From: Chondrus crispus
Lineage: Eukaryota; Rhodophyta; Florideophyceae; Gigartinales; Gigartinaceae
NCBI RefSeq assembly: GCF_000350225.1
Contig: NW_005179086.1
Location: 105,593 to 169,592 of the forward strand
Length of the DNA stretch: 64,000 bases
Reading direction: 5' to 3'
Positions 32,201-42,487 of this stretch are shown here, in pieces (position 1 is the stretch's first letter; each line of letters opens with the position of its first letter). The translations under genes were made by a program, and so were the position numbers. The notes beneath the pieces were generated by a model, which saw only the letters and a list, made by a program, of their open reading frames with translations, was not told the DNA's origin and did not search any database.

Positions 32201-33645
32201 TTGACGAAGATCAGCAACGCAAGCGGCCGGACGAAAGGTAGAGTATGTTCGTTCATAAACGGGAAATCTCGGTGGCAAAGTCAGCAAAGCATGATCGAGG
32301 GCTTGTCCAGTCCTTGAACAAAATGAATGAAATTCTTGGAAGCTGAAAAAAAACTGGAAAAGTTTTGAAAAGGAAGAAGGGGGGCAAGTATGATCTGTCA
32401 CGCGTAATGCGGACAATGATTGGACGAGGCGGCATCGGAAAGCGATTGGAACTCGCCAGATATTGAAAGATTTTCATTTGTGGACAGATTCGCGGCAGAT
32501 AACATTGGCAGTGTTGTCACCCCGGCCAATGGGATGCGCACAAGAGGAATACGGATCACGACGCATATTGCGCAGCGTCTTGTCCAACTGCAGCAGATAT
32601 CTCGTGGGACGCGTGATACCGGGGAAAACGCGAACACACGCCGCGATACAACTGGCGTACCGGCGTACAGTTATTACGTGGACGCTGTATCGCGGAGGCC
32701 ATGCTGGCTCAGGCGGGGTCCGCCAACATGCCTGTCTGCTCTGCCAACATGGCGCCATCCGCGCTGCGGTGCACCGCAGCGCTTCGGAATGGGTTGGTGA
32801 ACGGAACGGATGTGTTATGAGCCGCGGTTGAGATGGGACCAACATTGCTGACGGCAACGTCTGCAATACGCGGCGGACGGCATTCCCAGTGTTCGACATC
32901 GATACAGTACATGAACCGTACAATACGACTTGAACGCCCAGGACCTGCTTTCGCGATAATCTTGCCGTTGAGTGGACCACTCCCGCCATGCAAGCGACCA
33001 ATGGTGCGTCCATGGAGCAACTTGAATTTATTACGCCTCTGCAAACGCGTGCGCAGATTTTACAAATTGAAATTTCCTTCTCCTGATGCCACCCGTCCGC
33101 CCTCGCCTGCCTGCTGATGCTCCGTGTAAGCAGGGCACACGAGCGCCACATTTTCGATATTTTCTCCCTCGCATAGGCGGCAAGCGGGAATGCTTGTTCA
33201 CATCCATTCCACCGGGCCGTCTCACGGCCTGCCCACCTCCCTCGAGCCACAGCCGGGTGGCTCTACATCGGTGGCTTTTCTTCACCTGTCGCCTTGCGGG
33301 AGCCACGGGATCTGCACTCCATCTTCTCTCCATTGCCCATCCAGTTGAGGGGAGTATTGTACCACTGTACGCAGGGCGGTCGGTGCTGCCGTTATCGGCA
33401 GCGTCGCGCCCCACGGCTGACATACTGTCGGTGCATCGCGCCTAGGAGACGCAAAGTCCCATCACAGCGTCATGCGCGTCTGCGTAGTCTACAGTAGTAG
33501 CGAGACGAGTACCAAAAGCGCGGCATCCTTTACTTTGGTATCGACACAACTTCAGCGACGATCACAGCTTTCATCACAGTCAATTCAGTTCAGTTAATTG
33601 TTGAAACAACTCATCTACTTCCCTCGCTCAGCATCACCACCCATC
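29222..33645. other. 4.4-kb region without a supported gene
   Basis: The longest empty stretch, between the divergent bZIP and I9-like genes. Open frames up to 258 codons exist (for example minus strand 32474-33250), but they overlap frames on the other strand of similar length and show no family motif. TACTGTA/TACAGTA copies occur near 30243, 30593, 31614, 31864, 31893 and 32905. The right third (32.4-33.5 kb) is GC-rich and CpG-rich. I see no transposase, reverse transcriptase, long terminal repeat or tRNA. Confidence 0.5.
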
Positions 33646-33957
33646 ATGTATCTAGCACTATTCCTCGTTCAACTTCTTGTCCTATTAACACTAGCAGTAT
33701 CAATTCCGGCGACGGAACCGACGCCCGACACCTTCATTGCTGTCGTCGAGCGTGGTGCAGACATTCACTCAGTGGCGAGGGCGATCAAGCGTCAAAACGA
33801 CGACCCGCATCATCCTTGGGTTGGCATCGTCAAGAAGACTCATCCTCACATTGGCGTTCTACTGATCCATGGCTCGCACGATACTTGCGGTATGCTTTCC
33901 TTCGTCCCCGGCATCAAACAGTGCGAGAAGGATTCAGTGGTTACTATCGCTGACTAG
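33646..33957 (+). CDS. Small secreted protein with inhibitor-I9/subtilisin-prodomain-like fold
   Basis: A 103-residue product starting at the ATG at 33646. Residues 1-22 (MYLALFLVQLLVLLTLAVSI) form a clear signal peptide. The mature part TFIAVVERGADIHSVARAIK ... IHGSHDTCGMLSFVPGIKQCE ... VVTIAD follows the I9 plan: a first strand, a helix, a glycine turn, a helix with the x-PGIxxCE pattern that replaces the usual DPxVxxVE, and a last strand. Such domains are propeptides or free inhibitors of subtilisin-like proteases. Here it stands alone, with no protease gene nearby. Two cysteines might form a disulphide. Homology is by pattern only, so function is tentative. Confidence 0.65.
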   Translation: MYLALFLVQLLVLLTLAVSIPATEPTPDTFIAVVERGADIHSVARAIKRQNDDPHHPWVGIVKKTHPHIGVLLIHGSHDTCGMLSFVPGIKQCEKDSVVTIAD

Positions 33958-34420
33958 TTAGATTTCTAGATGGTCACCTAGGTTCAGCTGTTGACTTATG
34001 AACTAGGATATGTACATCTTCTTTACTTTGAAAGGATACGGGAAATTGGGATATACGACTGGACTGGTTAGACATTTTGTTACCACAGTGCCTGGCCTAC
34101 AAAGCACTCTTGCGGAACGACGAGTACGTTGTTGTTAGAAGGATGCTGCTTGGGATCATCATGAAGAAACGGAAGTCTAGGAACCATCACACGACGGCTG
34201 CACGTAGATTAGCCCGTAAACGAATAGGCTTGCTATGAGGCTGCCACTTCCGTGGCTGGCTTCATTGCGAGGCGTCCATTTCGAAGATGAGTCACATATA
34301 CGCGGTGCGGGAAACCTGTTCGTCAATCACCCGTTTTCGTTTCAGAAGTCGGACATTGCATACAAGAAACACTGAATCGTTAGTAACTCACCACACACGC
34401 ACAGACATTACATATACCCC
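33958..34420. other. Convergent intergenic region
   Basis: 463 bp between the 3' ends of the I9-like and Sds3-like genes. Nothing recognisable is present. Confidence 0.5.
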
Positions 34421-35338
34421 TCAACAGTTGCGAAAGCGGTGCAATACATTACCATCATCCGTCTTAATATGAAGTTCCTTCGAACTAACGGCAAGAATAA
34501 TTCCCGCGTACCTGGGTCCCCGGGTCCCATTCGGTCGAAGTTGTCCGAATATGGCGACGCGATCGCCCTTCTCGTAGGTGATGTCATGGTAGTGCAATAT
34601 GCCTCTCGATGAATGAATCCTGTCCACTCCACGGACGGAGAGATCTTGGGGGCGATCGACGCCGATACGGGAGGGACCACTAGCACGTTGGGAATCCATG
34701 CCGTGCAAGATGAGGGCGAGGTCGTTGTTGACTTCGTCTGGAGTGGCGGCGACTCGGAGCATGCCCTGCTTTTCGAGCGAGGCAAGGAAGAGGCGGTTTC
34801 CATCTGCGCGCAGCCGCTTGGCCAGGCGCTCCGTGCCGACGCTACTGCGGCGCTTCTTCCTCTTGGCGACGGCTGTAGGAGTGTGAGATGAGAGGGAGAA
34901 AGAGAATGTCAGCGAGGTGAAATACAGGCGAGGCGAGAAAGTGGAGCAGGGCACATGGCGTGCAGACGACATACCTGAAGCGCGGATGGCATCGATTCTC
35001 CGTCTGCGGTCAACGGCGACGTTGAGGATGTCAGTTCGGAGATCCTTCTTGGCGCGTTGGAAGTCGTTCCAGGCCTGCTGGCAGTCAACGTCGAAGTTGG
35101 CGCGGAGGTTGGCGAGCTTATAATCGCGGAGATCTGCGGCGGACTGGAGCCTCTTGCGCAGGTCCTGGTGGAGGAGGGCGAGGTCTGGAGAGCATGGGGC
35201 GGTGACAGCGGCGAGGATGTCGCGACGCTCGTTGATGATTGAAGCGAGGTCCTCGAGGAGCTGTCGCTCGGTGGCGGAGGCGAAGGAGTCTGTGGAGGGG
35301 GTGAGCGAGGCCGCGGCTGTATCTGCTGCGGCGTTCAT
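34421..35338 (-). CDS. Sds3/BRMS1-family subunit of a Sin3-type histone deacetylase complex
   Basis: Two exons on the minus strand: 35338-34975 and 34872-34421. The intron (102 nt, CAG|GTATGT...CTACAG) is phase 1; unspliced reading gives an implausible FTSLTFSFSLSS insert. The 271-residue product has a long coiled coil (ALLHQDLRKRLQSAADLRDY, LRANFDVDCQQAWNDFQRAK, then a basic VDRRRRIDAIRA), the Sds3 dimerisation/Sin3-binding layout. A basic KRKKRRSS stretch follows, then a small beta-barrel C-terminus (YHDITYEKGDRVAIFG, GIILAVSSKELHIKTDDG) like the Tudor-like end of SUDS3. The role is transcriptional repression through Sin3-HDAC. The frame continues upstream of the ATG at 35338 only from a CTG, through Pro-rich 5' leader. 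Confidence 0.8.
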   Translation of the reverse strand: MNAAADTAAASLTPSTDSFASATERQLLEDLASIINERRDILAAVTAPCSPDLALLHQDLRKRLQSAADLRDYKLANLRANFDVDCQQAWNDFQRAKKDLRTDILNVAVDRRRRIDAIRASGMSSARHVPCSTFSPRLYFTSLTFSFSLSSHTPTAVAKRKKRRSSVGTERLAKRLRADGNRLFLASLEKQGMLRVAATPDEVNNDLALILHGMDSQRASGPSRIGVDRPQDLSVRGVDRIHSSRGILHYHDITYEKGDRVAIFGQLRPNGTRGPRYAGIILAVSSKELHIKTDDGNVLHRFRNC

Positions 35339-36249
35339 CGGGGGATATGTCGGGGGACAGAAGGCGGGGTGGGTGGCGAGGGAGGGGGTGGGTGAAGGGA
35401 AAGGTGGAGGGGGAAGGGGTGGAGGAGTGTAGGGGTGCGGAGAGACGATGCGGTAATGGTTTTGAAAGGCTTGTTTGAAGGGTGTTGGTGAGGGCACAGG
35501 ATTGTACAGCACGACACAGGACGCGGTGCAGGGTGGACGGGAGGCGCAGGCCCCGACACGGTTGGCGCAACTTGCTCAGCGAAAGAGTATTAGCCCTGAC
35601 CCTCGGGTATGACAAAGGACTCTACAAGACGAAAGCGTTCGAAAATTTTCCGCAAAGCATTGTTTCCCAACGTCACCACGTCATCATATCATACCTCCGT
35701 CAATTTGACCATCCTTCATTTCCTCAGCAGATCATTTTCTCCCTTCCTCTGTAAGTCCGTCCGCATTTACACCCTCGCTATCTTGCACTCCACACCACTG
35801 TCCTGTACCACCGTGTGTATAGATCTGAACAATGCGTGCTGCACAGATACAGACACAGATACCTTCTACAGTCCGTACCGCTCAATAGTGCAGTACCGTG
35901 CCACGCGGTGAAATACTGCACTATTGGCGTATTCCACTACTTCAGGGAAGATCTCGTCAGTCACTTTTACAGCGTAGCTTTACTTGAAGAAATGTACGCT
36001 GCACACGTGTCGAATGTCGTGACAAGCGGCTTTGACCTGCACTATTGACGGTTTGCACTAATCAAAACTGCACTATTGAGGAGGTACCCTCTGTACTCAA
36101 AAAGATGCCCTCTAATTTTACCCTACCGCTCTTCGTTCCGTCGCCCAAAATTTACCGCGGTGGTACCCTACCGAAGGATACTCTCGCTGCTCGTCTTCCG
36201 TCAGCTCATCAAGTCCCAAACGCAAACCCCTCCGCGCCCTCGGTCCGCG
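35339..36249. other. Intergenic region with TGCACTATTGA repeats
   Basis: 911 bp between the Sds3-like 5' end and the J-protein 3' end. Three direct and one inverted copy of CTGCACTATTG lie in the right half (35883-36079), described separately. No coding region is supported. Confidence 0.5.
35883..36079. repeat. CTGCACTATTG repeat cluster with 13-bp inverted repeat
   Basis: CAATAGTGCAGTA (35883-35895) and its exact complement (35914-35926) form a 13-bp stem with an 18-nt loop. The same CTGCACTATTG core recurs as direct copies at 36037 and 36068, followed each time by A. Four copies in 200 bp cannot be chance. They could be binding sites or decayed ends of a small element. Confidence 0.75.
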
Positions 36250-37033
36250 TTAACTACTCACATCATCTACACCCTCCGCATTCTTCCCCTCCGCATTCTT
36301 CCCTCCTCGTCTCATTCTCCGACCCACCCTGGTCTTCTGGCCTGCTTTACCTTGCATTTCTTCCACCAACTCTTCAAATGACTTGCCTCGATTTACGGAC
36401 CGCCATACAACTTCCGTTCCTACATATCCGACGCTTACTGCTACAGCTGCCGCGAACAGGCCCAACCCCATCCCGAGCGATTCAAACATTCTCAGTCTTG
36501 ATCTGATCATGTGCAGATTGTCATGTCTCACCCCTCTACCCCATCTCCTGAAAGCTTCCTCTTCCGCATACCCACTTCGCATCCCCCCAGCATTTGTTCC
36601 TCTCTGGCGAAAGTCATACGAAGTAGAACGAGAGCTTTGACGATAATTGTAGTTTGTGTGTTGCCTTGGCCCTGACGCTGTTCCATAATGAGTCCCAAAT
36701 CGCGCTCGATTGCCCTCGTCTGTTGCGTGTATACGTTTGATCTCATGAAATGCTTCAGTCACTACTTGAAAACGTCGTCCGGCTTCTGCTGTCCCTCGGT
36801 TCAGATCAGGATGCCACCTAACGTAAAACCCGCATGATATCAACGCGTGCCATAAAGAATAAGTAAGACATGGCTCTGGATTCTCTTTCTTATTTGCCAC
36901 TTGAATCGCAAGCCCTGTCCTTAACCTACTTGAATGCCATTTTGCGGTACGCCTCGCGTACCTCGTCCGCAGACGCCGTCCGCTTCACTCCAAGCGTGCC
37001 CCACGGGCATGACCCTGTTTCGCCTCTGCGCAT
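36250..37033 (-). CDS. J-domain (DnaJ-like) protein with one membrane segment
   Basis: Two exons on the minus strand: 37033-36930 and 36817-36250. The intron (112 nt, CAA|GTAGGT...CGTTAG) is phase 2 and falls inside the J domain. The joined N-terminus CPWGTLGVKRTASADEVREA ... YRKMAFKWHPDLNRG restores helices I-II and the essential HPD tripeptide; helix III follows (FQVVTEAFHEIKR). So it should stimulate an Hsp70 ATPase. The product is 223 residues. After a Gly/Arg/Tyr-rich middle there is one hydrophobic segment (LGMGLGLFAAAVAVSVGYVG, about 165-185) and a basic tail. It is a type III J protein, membrane-anchored; the organelle is not clear. The ATG at 37033 is the only one after an in-frame stop. 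Confidence 0.85.
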
Positions 37034-37412
37034 GTTTCTGTTCTTCTTTCGCAAAAACCGGCGGCTCTTTTCAAATGTGCCCGGTTAGCGTGGAGGTCCT
37101 CTCTCTCCCTTTGACACCAACGCTCACGCCCAAAGGCGACCTGGTCAGTTCCGTGTGACGGCCTTCAGCCAGATATTTTCATGGCCATACCTCCCTAAAA
37201 ATAACAAAAGAGAACTTTCATTACAGTGAATTTGTCCCACAAGCACCATAATGGCACGCACTATCAACCATCTTTCGCATGTCATGGTGCGGTGCTCTGA
37301 GCTCATCATTCATCCTGTGAATTCCTTCCCGGATGCCGTTGCGACTGACGCCCCCATGCTCTAGAAGTGAGGACAAACACAACTTCCGGACATTGCCTGC
37401 GCTGGATCCAAG
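37034..37412. other. Intergenic region J-protein to DTW gene
   Basis: 379 bp between two leftward genes. It presumably holds the J-protein promoter. No repeat or gene is seen. Confidence 0.5.
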
Positions 37413-38488
37413 TCATCCGAAAAGATTCGAGGGGTAGCGCTTTTCCTTCCTGTAGCTCAATGAAACAGCGTATCGCCTCATTTCAGCAATCTTTAGCACG
37501 CTTCTCACTGCACTCTCAATGGCCTCGCTCGTGTCTTCATCCCCAAGCTCACTCAGTATCATTGCGGCCGCTGTACAGATTATAACGCAGATGAGGAACA
37601 TGAAAAATATTTGTTAGAGCCTCATATACAAACACAATGTAGCAATCCATCACAAAGACGTACTAACGAACCTTGTGCAGTACACACGCGATGCTCTTCT
37701 GTCTGTCGACGAATCGGATCAAGCCATGAACGCACGCTGGTCTCCCTGATGCGAACTCGCGGGATATCGCTGGGCATGAACCTGTCAAAATTCTTCGCTT
37801 GCCGCGAAGTACCATCCAGAAGCACAAGAGTCAACGGTCCTTCCCCCTTGGAACCCATGCTAACAACTCGGTCTCGCCTGTACTCATCAAGGGTAGTAGA
37901 GCTCTTGTTCGGAAACAAAATCACTGTTGACGTGCGATTCCGTTCAATATGATCCAACATCCGCTTTTGTTGCTCCCGAATACCTCGAATTGCCCGTTGG
38001 GCTCCTGCCATCAAGCAGAGCAAGCTCCCTGTATTGTTGTTTCTCCCATACTCTCCGGCATGTTGGAATAACCAAAGGTGATGACGAGGTACAACTCTTC
38101 TCACGCAATCGCAGATGCACCTCTCCATCGGATATAGGCATTTCTGGCAACATGTTAGAGAGAGACGGTATCGACTCAAAAGAATTGAAAAACAAACGAC
38201 AGCCTCTTGCCGCTCTTCCGCATCTTGACATTGTCCGATGTATGCTTCGAGAACTTCTCTTCCGTTCCATGTCTGACCGCTCGGATTGCACTGGTGTAGC
38301 ACGCCATCATCTAACATTTGTTGAGCTCTGAGAGGTAGCGTATTTTTTACTGAATGCAAGTATCTTTCAACTTCACACGGATTGGTGAACGCGGCGGCAT
38401 CGGTCGTTCTGGGCAGCACCGGTCGTGTTTTCTTTGCGTAGCTCGAGTAATGCCGGAGCGACATTGCCAACCTCGGGAGAGCACGCAT
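37413..38488 (-). CDS. DTW-domain protein (tRNA acp3U transferase-like)
   Basis: Member of the DTW family, whose characterised members (TapT, DTWD1/2) transfer the aminocarboxypropyl group of SAM to tRNA uridine. Two exons: 38488-37672 and 37570-37413, with a 101-nt phase-1 intron (CAAG|GTTCGT...GTACAG). The join restores VCTAQAAAMILSELGDE, matching the conserved ST-x-EA-x-x-x-x-L helix end. The 324-residue product has the zinc-type cysteines CCQKCLYPMERCICDC, a NNNTGSLL loop, VILFPNKSS and the name motif as LLDGTSRQAKNF: the Trp of DxTW is Ser here. The N-terminus (MRALPRLAMSLRHYSSYAKK) looks organelle-targeting. A TTG upstream is ignored as start. Site and tRNA target are unknown. Confidence 0.82.
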
Positions 38489-39404
38489 CTTCGGATCGAG
38501 ACGCAAAGTTACCGGCTCAAAAGAAATAAGAGCGGGCTACTCTCATCCTCCCAACGAACGCGACTCTGGCGTTTCAGGGAGCAATGCTGCCGATCACCTC
38601 GGCACGAAACAGGCCTATCGCCGGATGGCTAAAGCAACAGTTGGTGCCATGGCGCTGGATCTCCACATATCGACCTATTTTGGTTCAAAAATTGGATGGT
38701 CAAATAATTCTGTATTATTCAACCTCAAAACATTTGTGTGCACTGAGTCGCTGCTGGATGTTCCACACAGCATTTCTGAGAGGAGGGTACATCTTGATAA
38801 GATATGTGCTGAACAGGTATTCCCTACACGAACAGTTTTTTGGGTAGTCGCAACCATAACGAAGGGAAAGGATAAATATCATTGAAGAGAGGGCTCTCTT
38901 GCGAGACGAAATGCATGATGATGACGAAGGGCCATGCTAAGGACCTGCAATGTCAAATGCCGCAGTGCGCCGCTTATAAATTATCACTCCAATGAAAAGT
39001 CTTTGTTCCATATCGAGTGTGCAATGCAGTGTATTTCCTGAACGACTTGGTTTAAAACGCAATGCGGAACCGGTTCAATTGATACACACGGGAAGTTTGG
39101 GATACTACCGCCAAATGAGGAATTTGTCAGATGCAAATCGGGGTGACATTTTCAAATCGAAGGAACAAGTTTTACTACGCAGGATAACCCAAACGCTAAT
39201 CAAACGTTGCGTGGTATGATCAAAAATGTTTGCATGCTCTAGAAGCATGCATAGGGAAGCCGACTATGTCTCTAACATTCAGGAGAACTATTGAAACAAG
39301 CTACAAAAAACGAGCCCGTTGACTCCACGACGATGCCTGCCACAGGGGGTTGGCATTACATGCTTCCGTCATGAGAGAACAAGACTCATGCTACGGAAAT
39401 GCAA
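38489..39404. other. Intergenic region DTW gene to first oxoamine synthase
   Basis: 916 bp between two leftward genes. Short frames on both strands (60-90 codons) have no recognisable content. No repeat is evident. Confidence 0.5.
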
Positions 39405-40628
39405 CTAAAGGCGAGAGTCTACCATCGCCTTTGCTTTGGCCACCGCCTGAAGGAACCTCTCAATATCTTGCTCACTATTGTGGGCGTGGATTACGCAACG
39501 GAGCCGCTCCCCACCGGCAGGAACAGCAGGAGGACCGACGGGGTAAACGTTGAATCCATTTTCTACTAAACGATCACAGACTTGAATACAAGGCCTTACA
39601 CCAGGCACAAGGATGACCTGAACTGCGCTTTCTCCATTTGTCTTCGGAAGCATCTCAGCAGGTAGGTATTTCGCAGCCGTGCGGTTGAAGAATGCCACAC
39701 GCTCCCAAACCAACTTCCTCGCATCCTCGGCTTCCTTGGAAAACGCAAATTGATAGGCTCCAGTCATAGCCGTAATTAGCTTCGGAGGCAACGCCGCAGA
39801 GAAGAGGAACGGTCGACTATGATTGATAAGATAGCGGATGACGAGCTTAGGTCCAAGGATGACAGAACCGTGTGCAGCGAAAGCTTTCCCGAAGGTGACG
39901 AGCCTTCCAATCAGATTCGGGTGGGTGTTCATCTTGAGCGCGGACACAAAACCTGCTCCATTTTCTCCGAACAATCCCGCGGAATGTGCTTCATCTGCGA
40001 TCAAGAAAACGTCCCTTCCCAGTTCTTGCATCAGAGTGCGACACTTTTCGAGCATTTCCGTCAGCGGCGCAACATCTCCATCCATAGAGTAGGCAGTCTC
40101 AACACAAACAAAAATTGTTCCGGAATGCTCCTTGGTTGCCCGAATAATGTTCTCAGTCATTGAGCTAATGTTGCTATGATCGAAGCAGTAGAGGTTCGAC
40201 CTCGCTCGGCTCAAACGCATCCCGTCATGTGCAGATGCATGAACGAATTCATCAAAAACAAAACAATCATCAGGTCCCGGTAACGTGCCTAGGAGGGAAA
40301 GATTAGCGTCATACCCAGAATTGAAGAGAAGGGCAGCCTCGGCGCCATGAAGCTTGGCCGCCAATACTTCAAACCGTTCAATAGCTTTGGTATGGCCGGT
40401 CATGAGTCGCGATCCTGTCGAGCACGTGGGCAACTCATCGCCTCTGAGCCTCGTCTGTTCCAGGTACTTTTGAAACGGACTGCCTGGCTGGTTGCTGCCG
40501 AGGTAGTCATTTGAGGCAAAATCGATGGCGGATTCCTCAGGTGCGCGAAGTTCGAAGTAAAGCCCCTTGTCCCGTCTTGCTTCAAGAGTTGAAACCAGTC
40601 GAGACCTCAAGCTGACAGTCTTTGCCAT
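39405..40628 (-). CDS. Alpha-oxoamine synthase, 8-amino-7-oxononanoate synthase-like (copy 1), peroxisomal signal
   Basis: PLP enzyme of the alpha-oxoamine synthase family; the closest function is BioF/KAPA synthase, which condenses alanine with a pimeloyl thioester in biotin synthesis. The 407-residue product is intronless. Seen: IDFASNDYLGSN, STGSRLMTGH, the PLP-stacking His in FVHASAHDGMRL, ADEAHSAGLFGENGAG, and the Schiff-base Lys in VTFGKAFAAHGS; the C-terminal domain has RLRCVIHAHNSEQDIERFL. The last three residues are SRL, a canonical peroxisomal PTS1; plant and fungal BioF are peroxisomal. A paralogue lies 2.8 kb away on the same strand. It may be true biotin synthase or a relative using another acyl donor. 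Confidence 0.88.
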   Translation of the reverse strand: MAKTVSLRSRLVSTLEARRDKGLYFELRAPEESAIDFASNDYLGSNQPGSPFQKYLEQTRLRGDELPTCSTGSRLMTGHTKAIERFEVLAAKLHGAEAALLFNSGYDANLSLLGTLPGPDDCFVFDEFVHASAHDGMRLSRARSNLYCFDHSNISSMTENIIRATKEHSGTIFVCVETAYSMDGDVAPLTEMLEKCRTLMQELGRDVFLIADEAHSAGLFGENGAGFVSALKMNTHPNLIGRLVTFGKAFAAHGSVILGPKLVIRYLINHSRPFLFSAALPPKLITAMTGAYQFAFSKEAEDARKLVWERVAFFNRTAAKYLPAEMLPKTNGESAVQVILVPGVRPCIQVCDRLVENGFNVYPVGPPAVPAGGERLRCVIHAHNSEQDIERFLQAVAKAKAMVDSRL

Positions 40629-42487
40629 GGTAGAGAATGAGATCGGGCCTAAAAATAGCTTGTGTAGTGTTGGAGTAATAGCTAGTTGGCAAGGGCGGTG
40701 TGGGAGATGGTAAGAGGCAAATGTTTCTCTCTCTCTTAGTATTCATCTTTAAGTACCAAAGCGTGCCGGCTGCTTTGCAGAAAGTGTGAAGAAGAAGACT
40801 TAGAGAAAGCATCTATGACTGACGTGAATTGTCCTGCAGTACATGACTAATCAAGGACGTCCATTCTTGCACGTTGTGTTGCACGTTGTTGAAGAAGGCT
40901 CTGTAGGAGTAGACACAGTCAAGAAGATGGAAATTCCAGCACAAGACACTGCAACAAGTACTGGACAAATCCTTGTGTAAATGGGAATAGCTCTACTCGT
41001 AGGATTTGCTTCTCTCCAAGGCAACAGCCTTGTTACAGTCAATAAGAAGAAATACGTCTTTGTTCACTCCATCGCTGTAATATATTTAAAGAGGAATTTT
41101 CTGTGCTTGAGGTTCAGTGGATGGAGGTCATCTGAGTTGATTCAATCTACCTGTATAGCGCAGTACCGCTGTTGTGTTAGAATGCTACTTGCTTCAGCAA
41201 TGCTGACGGAATGGATTCTACAGTGGCACACTTACAGTTCTCATTGGCGTCACCTTGGCCTTCGATGCCATTACATCGCCTAGCGTGGCGTCATTATGCC
41301 ATGCTTCAGCAGAGGGGTACTCTTCGATATCATCATGAACACCTCATCTCTTTTTCGAAAAGTGAATGGTTGTTGCACTACTCTGGGTTTCGCAGACCTC
41401 AAGACCAGTGCACATGCATCAAGGCACTCCACTCCCCAGCATTCCAGCCCTGTTCACTCTATTCGTCATTAGGAACCTGCAAGCAGGGTATTTCCGTGGC
41501 AATCGGCAATGAGCGGTGCGAAGAGTCTCGACATCCTTCCGCTTATCAACTGCTGCTTGGTAAGATGCTGGATGCAGATCGACAGATGTTGAGCGAGTGC
41601 ACACTATCTCGAAAATTCTTCCACTATCTCCTACTATCTCGATTGATCAAAGGTATTGCCCAATCCGTGGGTTATTTGTAGTGCAGTATCTGGTTCTTCT
41701 GTCCGTCTGAACACATCTCGTCTACACAAAGAAGACCATTCACGGTATGTAATCACTTTTGAGCTCCAGGTCTAAAAGTTTTTTTGGCAGTGGGGGCGAT
41801 GTTTAAGGAGGAGCAAAATTGCCTGTGTGGGCGGACTACTAAAAATCACATTCCCCATCCTTGCTACCAGCAGAATTCCCGCCAATGTGAATGCATACAT
41901 ATTTTCACCTCAATCACACAAACACAACGGATGTCTCATAGTAACAAGTCAAAATCTGAAACGGCGGTGGCAAAATGTTGTCCACAACGACTGACCGGGT
42001 CTCAGACTGACTTGAATTCCGTAAGCAATTTCCAGTTGCACTATGGTACAGTACAGTAGGAGGCTACGCCTCGGAACCCTTGGCGATTCAGCAGACGAAA
42101 TACAAGGCAGAAATTGTGGGCTTGCCTTTGAATTCGATATCAGGTTGAGATCTCTCATCACCTGCTTGGGGCAGCCCTGTTAGATGGCTAGCTTAACATG
42201 CCCGGATTTATTCGTGCGGCAGCGAGACGGGCGAATGGCTGCCTCCCCAAAAAGCAAAACATGTCCAGAACTACCCAAGGGTAGAGTAATGGGACATAAT
42301 GAACGTGGACAGCTCAAATTTAGCTTCTTTTTTTACTGGAGAGTTTGTGATTGCGTTCAGTCCCATTTGGTAAGCTTATTGGGACACAGTGCTGTCCTCA
42401 ACTCATCTCTCGTCCTGCATGTATCAGGTCAGACAGCAATTCGGCTCAGCTCGTTTGTTCATCGCTTTCAAAGTTTCATCCCGCAAT
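40629..42487. other. Divergent intergenic region, oxoamine synthase 1 to TatD
   Basis: 1.86 kb between divergent genes. A 156-codon plus frame (41211-41681) has no recognisable domain and an uneven composition, so it is not called. A GGTACAGTACAGTAGG motif lies near 42045. Nothing else is supported. Confidence 0.5.

Noticed and set aside
31732-32256. 174-codon minus-strand frame
   Set aside because: Low-complexity and Ser/Thr/His-rich; no start context, domain or conserved pattern; a chance frame in repeat-rich DNA is more likely.
32474-33250. 258-codon open frame on the minus strand
   Set aside because: Overlaps plus-strand frames of 119-126 codons in GC-rich DNA, has no domain, and its composition (many Cys, Arg, Thr, Pro without pattern) is that of a chance frame.
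34873-34974. Reading the Sds3-like gene as one uninterrupted 363-codon frame
   Set aside because: The insert is hydrophobic Ser/Thr/Phe sequence inside a charged region and is bounded by perfect GTATGT and CTACAG signals, so it is an intron; the upstream Pro-rich part lacks an ATG.
41211-41681. 156-codon plus-strand frame from an ATG
   Set aside because: No recognisable motif and uneven composition; not enough to call a gene in a promoter gap.
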